Assembly (NCBI GenBank): GCA_900113425.1
Contig: FOZF01000002.1
Coordinates: 513,027 to 577,026 of the forward strand
DNA: 64,000 bases
Reading direction: 5' to 3'
DNA from: Stenotrophomonas maltophilia
GTDB lineage: Bacteria > Pseudomonadota > Gammaproteobacteria > Xanthomonadales > Xanthomonadaceae
Shown: positions 9,859-18,811 of the stretch, piece by piece
How the letters are laid out: each line of letters starts with the position of its first letter
How positions within the stretch are numbered: the stretch's first letter is position 1
Notes under the pieces: generated by a model
Databases searched by the model: none
The model's input: the letters and a program-made list of their open reading frames with translations, nothing else
What the model was told of the DNA's origin: nothing
Position numbers and translations under genes: made by a program

Positions 9859-10695
9859 TCAGAATCCGAAGATTTCCTTGCCCAGCGCGAACACCGGCAC
9901 GGCTGCCAGGACGCCGTCGACACGGTCGAGCACGCCTCCATGGCCGGGGATCAGGTTGCCCGAGTCCTTGGCACCGGCATGGCGCTTGATCAGGCTCTCG
10001 AACAGATCGCCCAGCACCGAGGCCAGCACGGCGACCACGGACGTGATCAGCAGGCCCGGCAGGTGGGCCAGGTCGATACCGGCCAGCCAGCCCAGGCCGA
10101 CGGCCACGGCCACGCCGGCCAGCAGGCCGCCGACCAGGCCTTCCCAGGTCTTGTTCGGGCTGATGCGCGGGGCCAGCTTGTGCCTGCCGAAGCGGCGGCC
10201 GGCAAAGTAGGCGCCCGAATCGGCGGCCCAGACCAGCGCCAGCGCGGCCAGCAGCCACAGATGCCCCTGCTGGCCGGGCGGGTCGCCGCCGGCGTGGATC
10301 AGCACCAGTGCGGCCCAGGCCGGGACGATGGCCAGTGTGCCGGCCAGCAGCTTGAGGATGCGCGCGGGGCTGCCCGGCTGTGCACCGAAGTTGAAGAAGC
10401 GCAGCCAGACCAGCGCCGCCAGCCACCAGGCGACGCCGACCAGCGTGGTGATCTGGAACAGCACCAGGGTACTGCCGTCGGCCCACACCAGCAGCACCAT
10501 CAGCAGCAGGTTCAGTACCAGCAGCACGGTGCGCGCCAGGGTGTCTTCGACGTCGGCCAGCTTCAGCCATTCCCACAGGCCGATCAGCAGGACGGCGGCG
10601 GCCGCGGCGGCCAGCCATTGCGTCGGCAGCAGCAGGATCGCGGCAATGGCGACCGGCGCCATGATCAGCGCGGCGAGGACTCGGGTCTTGGTCAT
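9859..10695 (-). CDS. cdsA: Phosphatidate cytidylyltransferase
   Basis: Predicted 278-residue polytopic inner-membrane enzyme that makes CDP-diacylglycerol, precursor of the glycerophospholipids. It has about eight hydrophobic segments and the C-terminal family signature SNKTWEG (seen as [13 protein letters not shown]) with [20 protein letters not shown] carrying the conserved metal-binding residues. The ATG overlaps the uppS stop by 4 nt, and the stop is 2 nt before dxr, so the three are tightly coupled. Confidence 0.96.
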   Translation of the reverse strand: MTKTRVLAALIMAPVAIAAILLLPTQWLAAAAAAVLLIGLWEWLKLADVEDTLARTVLLVLNLLLMVLLVWADGSTLVLFQITTLVGVAWWLAALVWLRFFNFGAQPGSPARILKLLAGTLAIVPAWAALVLIHAGGDPPGQQGHLWLLAALALVWAADSGAYFAGRRFGRHKLAPRISPNKTWEGLVGGLLAGVAVAVGLGWLAGIDLAHLPGLLITSVVAVLASVLGDLFESLIKRHAGAKDSGNLIPGHGGVLDRVDGVLAAVPVFALGKEIFGF

Positions 10696-11459
10696 GGGCT
10701 GGACGTCTCGGTGGCCAGGGCGGCGATCTGGGCGCTGGTCAGGCCGAAGCGGCGCTCACGGCCCGCATAGGCATCCAGCGCCTGTTGCAGCATCGCGGCA
10801 TCGAAGTCCGGCCACAGTGCCTCGGTGAACCACAGCTCGGTATAGGCCAGCTGCCACAGCAGGAAATTGCTGATGCGGGTGTCGCCACCGGTCCGGATGA
10901 ACAGGTCCGGTGCCGGCAGGTCGGCCAGGGCCATCTGCCGGCCCAGCAGCGATTCGTCGATCTGTTCAGGCAGCAGGCGCCCGGCCGCCACTTCGGCAGC
11001 CAGTGCGCGCGCCGCGCGGGCAATGTCCTGGCGGCCGCCATAGCTGGCGGCGATCGACAGGGTCAGCGTGGTGTTGCCGGCGGTGCGCTGTTCGGCCAGC
11101 TGCATGCGGCTGACCAGCGACGCGCCGAAGCGCTCGCGCTCGCCGATGAAGCGCACGCGCACGCCCCGGCGGTGCAACTCGTCCACTTCGCGGTCGAGCG
11201 CACCCAGGAACAGCTTCATCAGCGCATCGACTTCGTCCTGCGGCCGGCCCCAGTTCTCGCTGGAGAAGGCGAACAGGGTCAGCGCCGGGATGCCCAGTTC
11301 AAGGCAGCGCTCGATGGTGCGGTTGACCGCGCGCGCGCCGGCACGGTGGCCGATCACGCGCGGGCGGCGGCGCTGCTGTGCCCAGCGTCCGTTGCCATCC
11401 ATGATGATGGCAACGTGGCGGGGCAGGGCGGCCGGCAGGGGAGGCGGGACTGAAGGCAT
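10692..11459 (-). CDS. uppS: Undecaprenyl diphosphate synthase (cis-prenyltransferase)
   Basis: Predicted 255-residue cis-prenyltransferase that extends farnesyl diphosphate to C55 undecaprenyl diphosphate, the lipid carrier for peptidoglycan and O-antigen. The signature [20 protein letters not shown] has the catalytic Asp, and the C-terminal motif [20 protein letters not shown] is present. It starts 5 nt after the frr stop and overlaps cdsA by 4 nt. Confidence 0.97.
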   Translation of the reverse strand: MPSVPPPLPAALPRHVAIIMDGNGRWAQQRRRPRVIGHRAGARAVNRTIERCLELGIPALTLFAFSSENWGRPQDEVDALMKLFLGALDREVDELHRRGVRVRFIGERERFGASLVSRMQLAEQRTAGNTTLTLSIAASYGGRQDIARAARALAAEVAAGRLLPEQIDESLLGRQMALADLPAPDLFIRTGGDTRISNFLLWQLAYTELWFTEALWPDFDAAMLQQALDAYAGRERRFGLTSAQIAALATETSSP

Positions 11460-11464
11460 CGACT

Positions 11465-12019
11465 TCAGACCGACAACAGTTCCTTTTCCTTGTCCGCGAC
11501 GACTTTGTCGACATCCTTGATGTTGCTGTCGGTCAGCTTCTGGATATCGTCTTCGCCGCGCTTCTTCTCGTCTTCGCTGATCGCCTTGTCCTTGACCAGC
11601 TTGGCGATTTCCTTGTTCGCGTCCTGACGGATGTTGCGGATCGCGATCTTGGCGCCTTCGCCTTCCTTCTGCACCTGCTTGACCAGTTCCTTGCGGCGCT
11701 CTTCGGTCGGCGGCGGCATGTTGATGCGGATCGCGGTGCCCAGCGTATTCGGGGTGAACTCGGCGTTGTACAGCCCCTTCTCGATCTCCTTGATCATGCT
11801 CTTGTCGAACGGCGTGACCAGCAGCGAGTGGGCGTCGGCGTTGGAGATCGAGGCGACCTGGTTCAGCGGGGTGCTGGCATTGCCGTAGGCATTGACGGTG
11901 ACGCGGTCCAGCAGGGCCGGAGTGGCACGCCCGGTGCGGATCGAGGTGAGGGTGTGCTTCAGAGCGTCGATGCTCTTGGCCATGCGCGTCTGCGCGTTGT
12001 TCTTGATGTCGTTGAGCAT
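11465..12019 (-). CDS. frr: Ribosome-recycling factor
   Basis: Predicted 184-residue RRF, which with EF-G splits the post-termination ribosome. It is an all-helix/beta two-domain protein of standard length (about 185), with the conserved RTGRATPALLDRVTV segment, the TPFDKSMIKEIEKG segment, and a Lys/Glu-rich C-terminal helix. It follows pyrH by a 97-bp gap and is close to uppS. This pyrH-frr-uppS order is common in proteobacteria. Confidence 0.97.
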   Translation of the reverse strand: MLNDIKNNAQTRMAKSIDALKHTLTSIRTGRATPALLDRVTVNAYGNASTPLNQVASISNADAHSLLVTPFDKSMIKEIEKGLYNAEFTPNTLGTAIRINMPPPTEERRKELVKQVQKEGEGAKIAIRNIRQDANKEIAKLVKDKAISEDEKKRGEDDIQKLTDSNIKDVDKVVADKEKELLSV

Positions 12020-12116
12020 CGCCCGGGTCCTGGATGTAACTGGAATCGGGCGATTATAGGCGAATACGGGACGCTGCCGGGCCTGGATCGGCCCGGGCGT
12101 CGCCTTGCGCTCAGGC

Positions 12117-12845
12117 TCAGGCCGGGTCGCGGCCCTGGACCAGGGTGCCGATGTTCTCGCCGCTGAGGATCTTCAGCAGCTCGCCCGGCTGGCCCATGTC
12201 GAACACCCGCATCGGCAGATCGCTGTCGCGGGCCAGTGCGAAGGCGGCGGTGTCCATCACTTCCAGCCCGCGGCGGATCACTTCGTCATAGCTCAGGCTG
12301 TCGAAGCGGACGGCGTCGCTGTGCTTGTTCGGATCCTTGTCGTACACGCCATCGACCTTGGTGGCCTTGAGCAGCAGGTCCGCACCGATCTCGATCGCGC
12401 GCAGGGCAGCGCCGGAATCGGTGGTGAAGAAGGGGCTGCCGACGCCGGCAGCGAAGATCACCAGCCGGCCTTTTTCCAGGTGGCGGATGGCGCGGCGGCG
12501 GATGTAGTCCTCGCACACGTCGTTGATCTTGATCGCGCTCATCACGCGGGCCTTGGCGCCCAGCTTCTCCAGGGCGTCCTGCATGGCCAGCGCGTTGATG
12601 ACGGTGGCCAGCATGCCCATCTGGTCGCCGGTGACCCGGTCCATGCCGCCGGCAGCCAGGCCGGCGCCGCGGAAGATGTTGCCGCCGCCGATCACCAGTG
12701 CAACTTCGGCCCCCGCCTGCTGGGCCTCGATCACTTCACGGGCCAGGCGGTTGATGACCTTCGGGTCGATGCCGTAGTCCTCGTCTCCCATCAGCGCCTC
12801 CCCGGAGAGTTTCAGCAGGATGCGGCGATAGGCGAGCTTGGACAT
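12117..12845 (-). CDS. pyrH: Uridylate kinase
   Basis: Predicted 242-residue hexameric UMP kinase of the amino-acid-kinase fold, phosphorylating UMP to UDP. It shows the N-terminal [13 protein letters not shown] phosphate-binding motif, [13 protein letters not shown] and the central [12 protein letters not shown] segment. In most relatives it follows tsf directly; here an HDOD-GGDEF gene lies between them. A GC hairpin (GCCCCG/CGGGGC, about 12943-12959) stands upstream in the 120-bp gap. Confidence 0.97.
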   Translation of the reverse strand: MSKLAYRRILLKLSGEALMGDEDYGIDPKVINRLAREVIEAQQAGAEVALVIGGGNIFRGAGLAAGGMDRVTGDQMGMLATVINALAMQDALEKLGAKARVMSAIKINDVCEDYIRRRAIRHLEKGRLVIFAAGVGSPFFTTDSGAALRAIEIGADLLLKATKVDGVYDKDPNKHSDAVRFDSLSYDEVIRRGLEVMDTAAFALARDSDLPMRVFDMGQPGELLKILSGENIGTLVQGRDPA

Positions 12846-12965
12846 GGGGACCTCGGGTGCGTGGAAATCGCGGGCGATTCTACGCGCATGCGGCGCCCGG
12901 CCAAAGTGTTTTGTGCACTGCGGCGCAAAATCCGCTGGATCGCCCCGCTCATCGGGGCGTCCCGT

Positions 12966-14501
12966 TCAGCCCGCTTCGAGGCCGGCAGTGGCGGACAGTT
13001 CGTCGTGGCCCAGCGCGCCTGGGGAGCGGGCGATCACCCGGTTGCGGCCCAGGTTCTTGGATCGATACAGCACGTCATCGGCGGCGCGCAGCAGGTCCTG
13101 CACGTCGGCGAAGCGTTCGTAGCCCCCCTGCGTGGCCACGCCGGCGGAGAAGGTGACGAACAGCGGCCCTCCCTCGAGCTCGGCCATCGGCGTGGCGACG
13201 ATGTTCGCCAGCACGCGCCGGATCACCTCCAGCGCCACCGATTCGCTGGTATTGGGCAGCAGCGCCACGAACTCCTCGCCGCCGAAGCGGGCGACGGTGT
13301 CGCTGTTGCGCAGCTGGCCCTGCAGTTTGCCGGCGAAGGCGCGCAGCACCTCGTCGCCGGTCAGATGACCGTGGGCGTCGTTGATCTTCTTGAAGTCGTC
13401 CAGGTCGATGAAGGCCACCGACAGCGGCCAGCCATGCCGGCCGGCGCGCAGGAATTCCTGCTCCAGCACCGCTTCCAGCTGGCGGCGGTTGAGTACGCCG
13501 GTCAGCGCGTCGCGGTGGGCCTGGTCGGCCAGCCGCTTGGCCCGCGCCTCGAATTCATCGGCGCGTCGGCGTGCCTGGTCGGCATCCTGCATTTCGCGCA
13601 GGTTGCGCAGGGTGGCCAGCTCCTGCGCGTGATCGATCAGCTCGTGCACCCGCGCCGGGGAATTCAGGCCGGCTTCGAACAGGCTGGCGATATCCGGCAG
13701 GGCATCGCTGATGCGGGCCAGGACCTGGTCGAAGCGGGCGCTGTCCAGATCCAGGCGGTCATGCACCTGCTGCAGCGCCCGTTCGCGGGCCGCGTCGGCG
13801 TCACCGTCCAGCCAGATGTCGGCGACCGCGCCGGACAGCTGCACGCACGCCTGGAAGGGTGAATCGGCGGCGTCCTCGTCTTCGCTGTGGCTGATGCTCT
13901 CCACCAGGTAGCGCGGCAGGCCCCACTGCTCGGCCACCCAGGCGCCGACATCGGCGTGGCTGCAGCCCAGTACGTCGCGCTCGCGGGCGACCAGGTCGAG
14001 GTTGTCGCGTGCCTCACGCAGCAGAGGCAGGTAGCGCTCGGCTTCGGCCTGGGCCAGGCACAGCACGCCCATGTCCTGCAGCAGTCCGGCCAGCATCAGT
14101 TCTTCCAGGCGGCGCAGCCCGCGCGCCTGGCCGAGCTGGCTGGCGGCCAGTGCACTGAGGATGCTGCGCTTCCAGGCCCGCTGGCGCAGGTCGTGATCGG
14201 CACCGCTGCCGGTCAGTCCCTGGGTGACCGTGAAACCCAGCGCCAGGCTGATGGTGGCGTTGAGGCCCAGCATGGTCAGTGCCTGGCCGAGATTCTCGAT
14301 GCGCCGCCGGCTGGCATACAGCGGCGAGTTGGCGATGCGCAGCATGCGGGCGCTGAGCGCCATGTCGATGGCGATGATGTCGGCGGCGGTGGCGATGTCC
14401 GCTTCCGGATCCTGGGCCAGTTCGATGATGCGCAGGGCAATACCGGGTGGCGAGGGAAGGTTGCGGCAGAGCGCCAGGGCAGCTGTCAGCTCGGGAGGCA
14501 T
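12966..14501 (-). CDS. HDOD-GGDEF protein, probable diguanylate cyclase
   Basis: Predicted 511-residue cytoplasmic signalling protein. Residues about 10-210 form an HDOD domain (LPSPPGIALRIIELA, DIIAIDMALSARMLRIANSP), a degenerate HD domain used as a regulatory module. After a helical linker (about 290-330) comes a GGDEF domain with the intact active-site motif GGEEF at 407-411 and an RxxD inhibitory site (R398-D401) exactly five residues before it. It should therefore make c-di-GMP with product inhibition. No membrane segment is seen, so the input is probably cytosolic. It lies between tsf and pyrH with non-coding gaps on both sides and likely has its own transcript. Confidence 0.9.
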   Translation of the reverse strand: MPPELTAALALCRNLPSPPGIALRIIELAQDPEADIATAADIIAIDMALSARMLRIANSPLYASRRRIENLGQALTMLGLNATISLALGFTVTQGLTGSGADHDLRQRAWKRSILSALAASQLGQARGLRRLEELMLAGLLQDMGVLCLAQAEAERYLPLLREARDNLDLVARERDVLGCSHADVGAWVAEQWGLPRYLVESISHSEDEDAADSPFQACVQLSGAVADIWLDGDADAARERALQQVHDRLDLDSARFDQVLARISDALPDIASLFEAGLNSPARVHELIDHAQELATLRNLREMQDADQARRRADEFEARAKRLADQAHRDALTGVLNRRQLEAVLEQEFLRAGRHGWPLSVAFIDLDDFKKINDAHGHLTGDEVLRAFAGKLQGQLRNSDTVARFGGEEFVALLPNTSESVALEVIRRVLANIVATPMAELEGGPLFVTFSAGVATQGGYERFADVQDLLRAADDVLYRSKNLGRNRVIARSPGALGHDELSATAGLEAG

Positions 14502-14643
14502 GGCGGATCGTTCAATTCCATTAGGGCAAGAATACCTAGGAATTCATCACAGTCTGCGACTTTCTATCCTGCTATGTGACTGAGGATTCCCTGCGCCGAG
14601 TATCGGCCTGATTCGCGCGCAACGCAAAGTTCCCGGATGGCAT

Positions 14644-14672
14644 AAAAAAAGAGCCGCGGTTCCCCGCGGCTC
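14644..14672 (-). terminator. Rho-independent terminator of rpsB-tsf
   Basis: A perfect 9-bp stem (GAGCCGCGG at 14651-14659 with CCGCGGCTC at 14664-14672) has a 4-nt loop. On the minus strand it is followed by seven T residues (the A-tract 14644-14650). It lies 33 bp past the tsf stop and separates the ribosomal transcript from the HDOD-GGDEF gene. Confidence 0.92.
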
Positions 14673-14704
14673 CTTCTGGTCGCTTCACAGCCGGAAGGCT
14701 GGAC

Positions 14705-15583
14705 TCAGACCTGCATCGCCTTGGCAACTTCGGCGGCGTAGTCTTCCACCACCTTCTCGATGCCTTCGCCGACGACCAGCAGCTGGAAACCAGCGACGTC
14801 GGCACCGGCGGCCTTGACCACCTGCTCGACGGTCTTGTCGCCGTCCAGCACGTAGGCCTGGCCGTACAGGGTCACTTCGCTGACGATCTTGTTGATCTTG
14901 CCGCTGATGATCTTTTCCAGGATATCGGCCGGCTTCGACTTGTCCTTCTCGGACATCTTGGCCAGTTCGATTTCCTTTTCCTTCTCGACGAAGTCGGCCG
15001 GAACGTCGGCGGCCTTGTTGTGCGGCGGCTTCAGCGCAGCCACGTGCATGGCCAGGCCGCGGGCCAGTTCGGCGTCGCCGCCGACCAGGTCCACCAGCAC
15101 GCCGACCTTGCCATTGGTGTGCACGTAGGCACCCACGGTGTTGTTGCCGTCGACCTTGGCGATGCGGCGGATCTGGATGTTCTCCCCCAGCTTCTGCACG
15201 GCCAGGGCGCGGGCTTCTTCGACGGTCTCGCCGGAGGCCAGCTTGGCGGTCTTCAGCGCTTCGACGTCGGCAGCGCCCGATGCCAGGGCGGCAGCGGCAA
15301 CGGCGTCGACGAAGGTCTTGAAGTTGACGTCGTTGGCGACGAAGTCGGTTTCCGAGTTGACTTCGACCAGCACGGCCTTGCCGCCGTCCTGTGCCAGGCC
15401 CAGACGGCCTTCGGCGGCCACGCGGTCAGCCTTCTTGTCGGCCTTGGCAGCGCCGGACTTGCGCAGCAGTTCCGCCGCAGCGTCGATGTCGCCGGCGGCT
15501 TCGGTCAGCGCCTTCTTGCATTCCATCATGCCGGCGCCGGTGCGCTCGCGCAGTTCCTTGACCAGGGAAGCAGTGATTTCCAC
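14705..15583 (-). CDS. tsf: Elongation factor Ts
   Basis: Predicted 292-residue EF-Ts, the guanine-nucleotide exchange factor of EF-Tu. The N-terminal UBA-like domain with [20 protein letters not shown] is diagnostic, followed by the core subdomains ([18 protein letters not shown]) and a C-terminal module. It follows rpsB by 126 bp. In that spacer a strong hairpin (GGGTGGGCGCC/GGCGCCCACCC, about 15676-15702), without a T-run, could trim or attenuate the rpsB transcript so that tsf is made at a different level. Confidence 0.97.
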   Translation of the reverse strand: MEITASLVKELRERTGAGMMECKKALTEAAGDIDAAAELLRKSGAAKADKKADRVAAEGRLGLAQDGGKAVLVEVNSETDFVANDVNFKTFVDAVAAAALASGAADVEALKTAKLASGETVEEARALAVQKLGENIQIRRIAKVDGNNTVGAYVHTNGKVGVLVDLVGGDAELARGLAMHVAALKPPHNKAADVPADFVEKEKEIELAKMSEKDKSKPADILEKIISGKINKIVSEVTLYGQAYVLDGDKTVEQVVKAAGADVAGFQLLVVGEGIEKVVEDYAAEVAKAMQV

Positions 15584-15709
15584 GGGATTACCTCACGAAA
15601 GAAAGGGGTTGGGCCGGCATGGTGGCCGGCCCGTATGACATGGTCCTGTCACGCGCCGAGGGCGGCATGCAGGAAGGGTGGGCGCCGGGCGCCCACCCCG
15701 GGGCCTGGA

Positions 15710-16516
<807 letters not shown>

Positions 16517-16765
16517 TGCAGTACTCCTGATATGGAACCAGCGATTCCGCCCGCGGGATAGGTATGCGGGACGCGTGGAAGCGCGATCGGTTCCGGGGTT
16601 GGGCTTCCCTGTTGCCTCCGTGGCCGAACTCCTTGCGGAGCACCCCGGCACGGATGGGGGCAGCAGGTGTGGATTCACCGGTGACGTCCGGTGTGGACGG
16701 TAGTCCCGCGCACGGGGCGGCAGGACATCCCGGCGATTATAGCCCGGCCGGCGGGTTCACCGCAA
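16517..16765 (-). promoter_or_regulatory. rpsB promoter and roughly 210-nt leader
   Basis: Reading the minus strand, TTGCGG (16760-16765) and a consensus TATAAT (16736-16741) are separated by 18 bp. Transcription would start near 16729, about 213 nt before the rpsB ATG. The -10 box overlaps the stop codon of the adjacent fimbrial chaperone. Long structured rpsB leaders that mediate S2 autoregulation are known in gammaproteobacteria; the length and GC-rich hairpins here fit, but I did not match the consensus in detail. Confidence 0.7.
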
Positions 16766-17441
16766 TTGACGGGCCCCATGCGCCCAGAACGACCTCCCGG
16801 CCATCCTGCAGGCGGGCCCGGAAGCGGCCGCCGAGATAGCCGTCGCGGCGTGGCGGCAGCGTCCAGCGCCGTTCCCGTCCTGCCAGCACATAGCCGGCCA
16901 GGCCTGGCAGCAGCACGCTGCGATGGCCGCCGGCGGACTCGAATGAAAGCCCGTCCAGGCGCGCATGCAGGCGGCCCGGGTTGTCCAGTCGCAGATGAGT
17001 CTGCGACCCGTTGGATTCGACGTGGGCACGCACGGCCGGGCGCGCAGACGACGAAGCCGCACCCTGGAACAGCGGCAGCGAGTAGCGTGGCAGGCTGCTT
17101 CTGTCGGGGGCGAGCACGATACGGTAGGCCTGCTCGGCAGCGACCGGGACGGCGCTGCGGGGCAGCAGCCAGACCCGCTGGCGGGCACCGGGCGCCAGAT
17201 CCAGTCGGGTCGGACTGGCCAGGATGCGGTCGCTCGGCTGCAGCCGTTCGGCGTCCAGCTGCTGCTCCCAGGCCAGGATCTGCACCTCGCCCTGCCAGCG
17301 CTCGGGGCCGGGGTTGTGCAGCCAGAGTTCGGTGCGGCCCCCTTCGGCGGGCAGCTGCAGGGTCGTGGGCAGCAGGTCCAGCGCGGCGGCAGGCAGCCCC
17401 GGCAGCAGCAGGAACAGGGCCAGGAGTGCGCGCATCGGCAT
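16737..17441 (-). CDS. Fimbrial periplasmic chaperone (PapD-like), distal copy
   Basis: Predicted 234-residue periplasmic protein with a signal peptide ([20 protein letters not shown]) and a PapD-like first domain ([25 protein letters not shown]). Further typical segments are [25 protein letters not shown] and [10 protein letters not shown]. Such chaperones complete the immunoglobulin fold of fimbrial subunits by donor-strand complementation. Its ATG shares one base with the preceding stop (TGATG), so it is translationally coupled to the 79-residue gene. It is the last gene of the operon and may be the only working chaperone, since the proximal copy is frameshifted. Confidence 0.85.
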   Translation of the reverse strand: MPMRALLALFLLLPGLPAAALDLLPTTLQLPAEGGRTELWLHNPGPERWQGEVQILAWEQQLDAERLQPSDRILASPTRLDLAPGARQRVWLLPRSAVPVAAEQAYRIVLAPDRSSLPRYSLPLFQGAASSSARPAVRAHVESNGSQTHLRLDNPGRLHARLDGLSFESAGGHRSVLLPGLAGYVLAGRERRWTLPPRRDGYLGGRFRARLQDGREVVLGAWGPSIAVNPPAGL

Positions 17442-17680
17442 CAGTAGATGAACGTCGGCGCGGCGGGAGCGTCGTCGGTCGGCGCGGGGGCGAGTTCACG
17501 CAGCTGTGCCGGCAGCTGCGGGGCATCGCTGCGCTGGTGCGGAACGGCACAGGTGCGGCCTCCGGCATCGCCCTGGCAGGCTTCCACTACGACCAGGCGC
17601 ACCTGCACCGGGGCTGCGGGCTCGGCCCAGGCCAAGGGGGCGGCGAGCATCATCGCCAGGATCGGAACTGCGCGAACCAC
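17441..17680 (-). CDS. Small exported protein resembling a minimal fimbrial subunit
   Basis: Predicted 79 residues: a signal peptide (MVRAVPILAMMLAAPLAWA), then a mature part of about 60 residues. It begins VQVRLVVVEACQ, close in pattern to the first strand of the major subunit here (FNVTLVVTKACT). It has a second Cys (RTCAVP), a Pro/Ala-rich stretch and ends in Tyr (TFIY), like the subunits (ITY). I recognise no family. It may be a shortened subunit or accessory protein of the pilus, or a decaying subunit. It lies 84 bp after the tip subunit and is coupled to the second chaperone by TGATG. Confidence 0.6.
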   Translation of the reverse strand: MVRAVPILAMMLAAPLAWAEPAAPVQVRLVVVEACQGDAGGRTCAVPHQRSDAPQLPAQLRELAPAPTDDAPAAPTFIY

Positions 17681-17764
17681 CTGTCATCCACCGTGCCGGG
17701 ATACCTGCTGGACGCTATCGGCCGGGCGCGCCGGATCTATAGGGGCAGGTGCCCCAGGCACCGG

Positions 17765-18811
17765 TCAGTAGGTGATCGTCACCTGCACCACATCGTTGTA
17801 GGTACCTGCCGGCGGCTGGCCGGTGACCGGCGGCACCCGGCCGTAGATCGTCAGCTGCTGCGCACTGCCGGTACCGGTTCCGCTGGCGGTATCGACCGTG
17901 AGCGTGTTGCCCCAGCGCTGGTTGCGTGCGCTGTCGCGGTACAGCTCATAGGCCAGGTAGTAACTGCTGCCCCCGATGGTGGTGCGCATGCGCCGGGTCG
18001 GGGTGGCCGGGGGATTGTTCTGGCCGTTGTCCAGACCGATCTGGAATGGCGTGTTCTTCAGGCAGGTCAGGGTCAGGGTGGCGGTCCGGTCGATGTTGCT
18101 GGTGATGCTGCCGGTGACGTTGCCGAAGTCCAGAGGGGTGGTGAGGTAGCTGCCGCACTGTGGCAGCACGGTCGCGGTCGCGGTGAAGCTGAAGGCCGCG
18201 CTGGCGCTGTTGGTGCCGGTGGCGCCGCCGTTGCAGGTGGCCGGCACGGTCGCGTTGCCGAGCAGCACTTCGTTCCAGGCCCAGGTCAGCACCACGTCGG
18301 CGCCGCTGAAGGTGCTGCTGTAGTTGCCTGCGGCCAGCACCTGGTTGGCCGGGATCTGCGCGAACAGCTGGGTGGCCTGCGCGCCGCTGCCGCCGGTCAC
18401 CAGCGGCACGTTGTAGGTCATGGCCAGCTCCTGCGCCGGTGGTGTACCGCGGGGCACCAGGCCGGTGACCTGGCTGTAGCCGGCATTGTTGTAGAGCTGG
18501 AAGTTCAGGGTGTCGGGAGGGGTGCCGGTACTGGTGCGCAGGGTCCGCCAGGTGCTGCTGCTGCCACCGCCGCTGCCGGAACCGACGCCCACGCAGACGC
18601 GCACGCCGGTGGTGGCCAGCAGGCTCAGCGCCGCCGTCGCGCAGGTGACGGTGATGTTCAGCGTGGCCGAGGTGGGGCCGGCGGCATTGCTGTTGACGTT
18701 GCCGAACGGCAGGGTGGGGTTGGCGGTGGCCGTGCACACTGCCGCCGCGCGCGCCGGTGTGGCGGCCAGCAGGCCGAGCACGAGCAGCAGGGCGAGCAGG
18801 GGCATCTTCAT
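17765..18811 (-). CDS. Spore coat U domain fimbrial subunit, probable tip subunit
   Basis: Predicted 348-residue exported protein with signal peptide MKMPLLALLLVLGLLAA. It carries two consecutive spore-coat-U type domains: residues about 22-190 (VCTATANPTLPFGNVNSNAA) and about 195-348 (PQCGSYLTTPLDFGNVTGSI). Both have the characteristic Cys and F-G-N motifs, and the protein ends VQVTITY. Two-domain subunits in archaic chaperone-usher systems such as Csu are usually tip adhesins. The start is ATG at 18811, overlapping the usher stop by 4 nt. Confidence 0.85.
   Translation of the reverse strand: MKMPLLALLLVLGLLAATPARAAAVCTATANPTLPFGNVNSNAAGPTSATLNITVTCATAALSLLATTGVRVCVGVGSGSGGGSSSTWRTLRTSTGTPPDTLNFQLYNNAGYSQVTGLVPRGTPPAQELAMTYNVPLVTGGSGAQATQLFAQIPANQVLAAGNYSSTFSGADVVLTWAWNEVLLGNATVPATCNGGATGTNSASAAFSFTATATVLPQCGSYLTTPLDFGNVTGSITSNIDRTATLTLTCLKNTPFQIGLDNGQNNPPATPTRRMRTTIGGSSYYLAYELYRDSARNQRWGNTLTVDTASGTGTGSAQQLTIYGRVPPVTGQPPAGTYNDVVQVTITY

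Noticed and set aside
15676-15702. Terminator between rpsB and tsf
   Set aside because: Strong GC hairpin but no T-run on the minus strand; kept only as a possible processing or attenuation element in the tsf entry.
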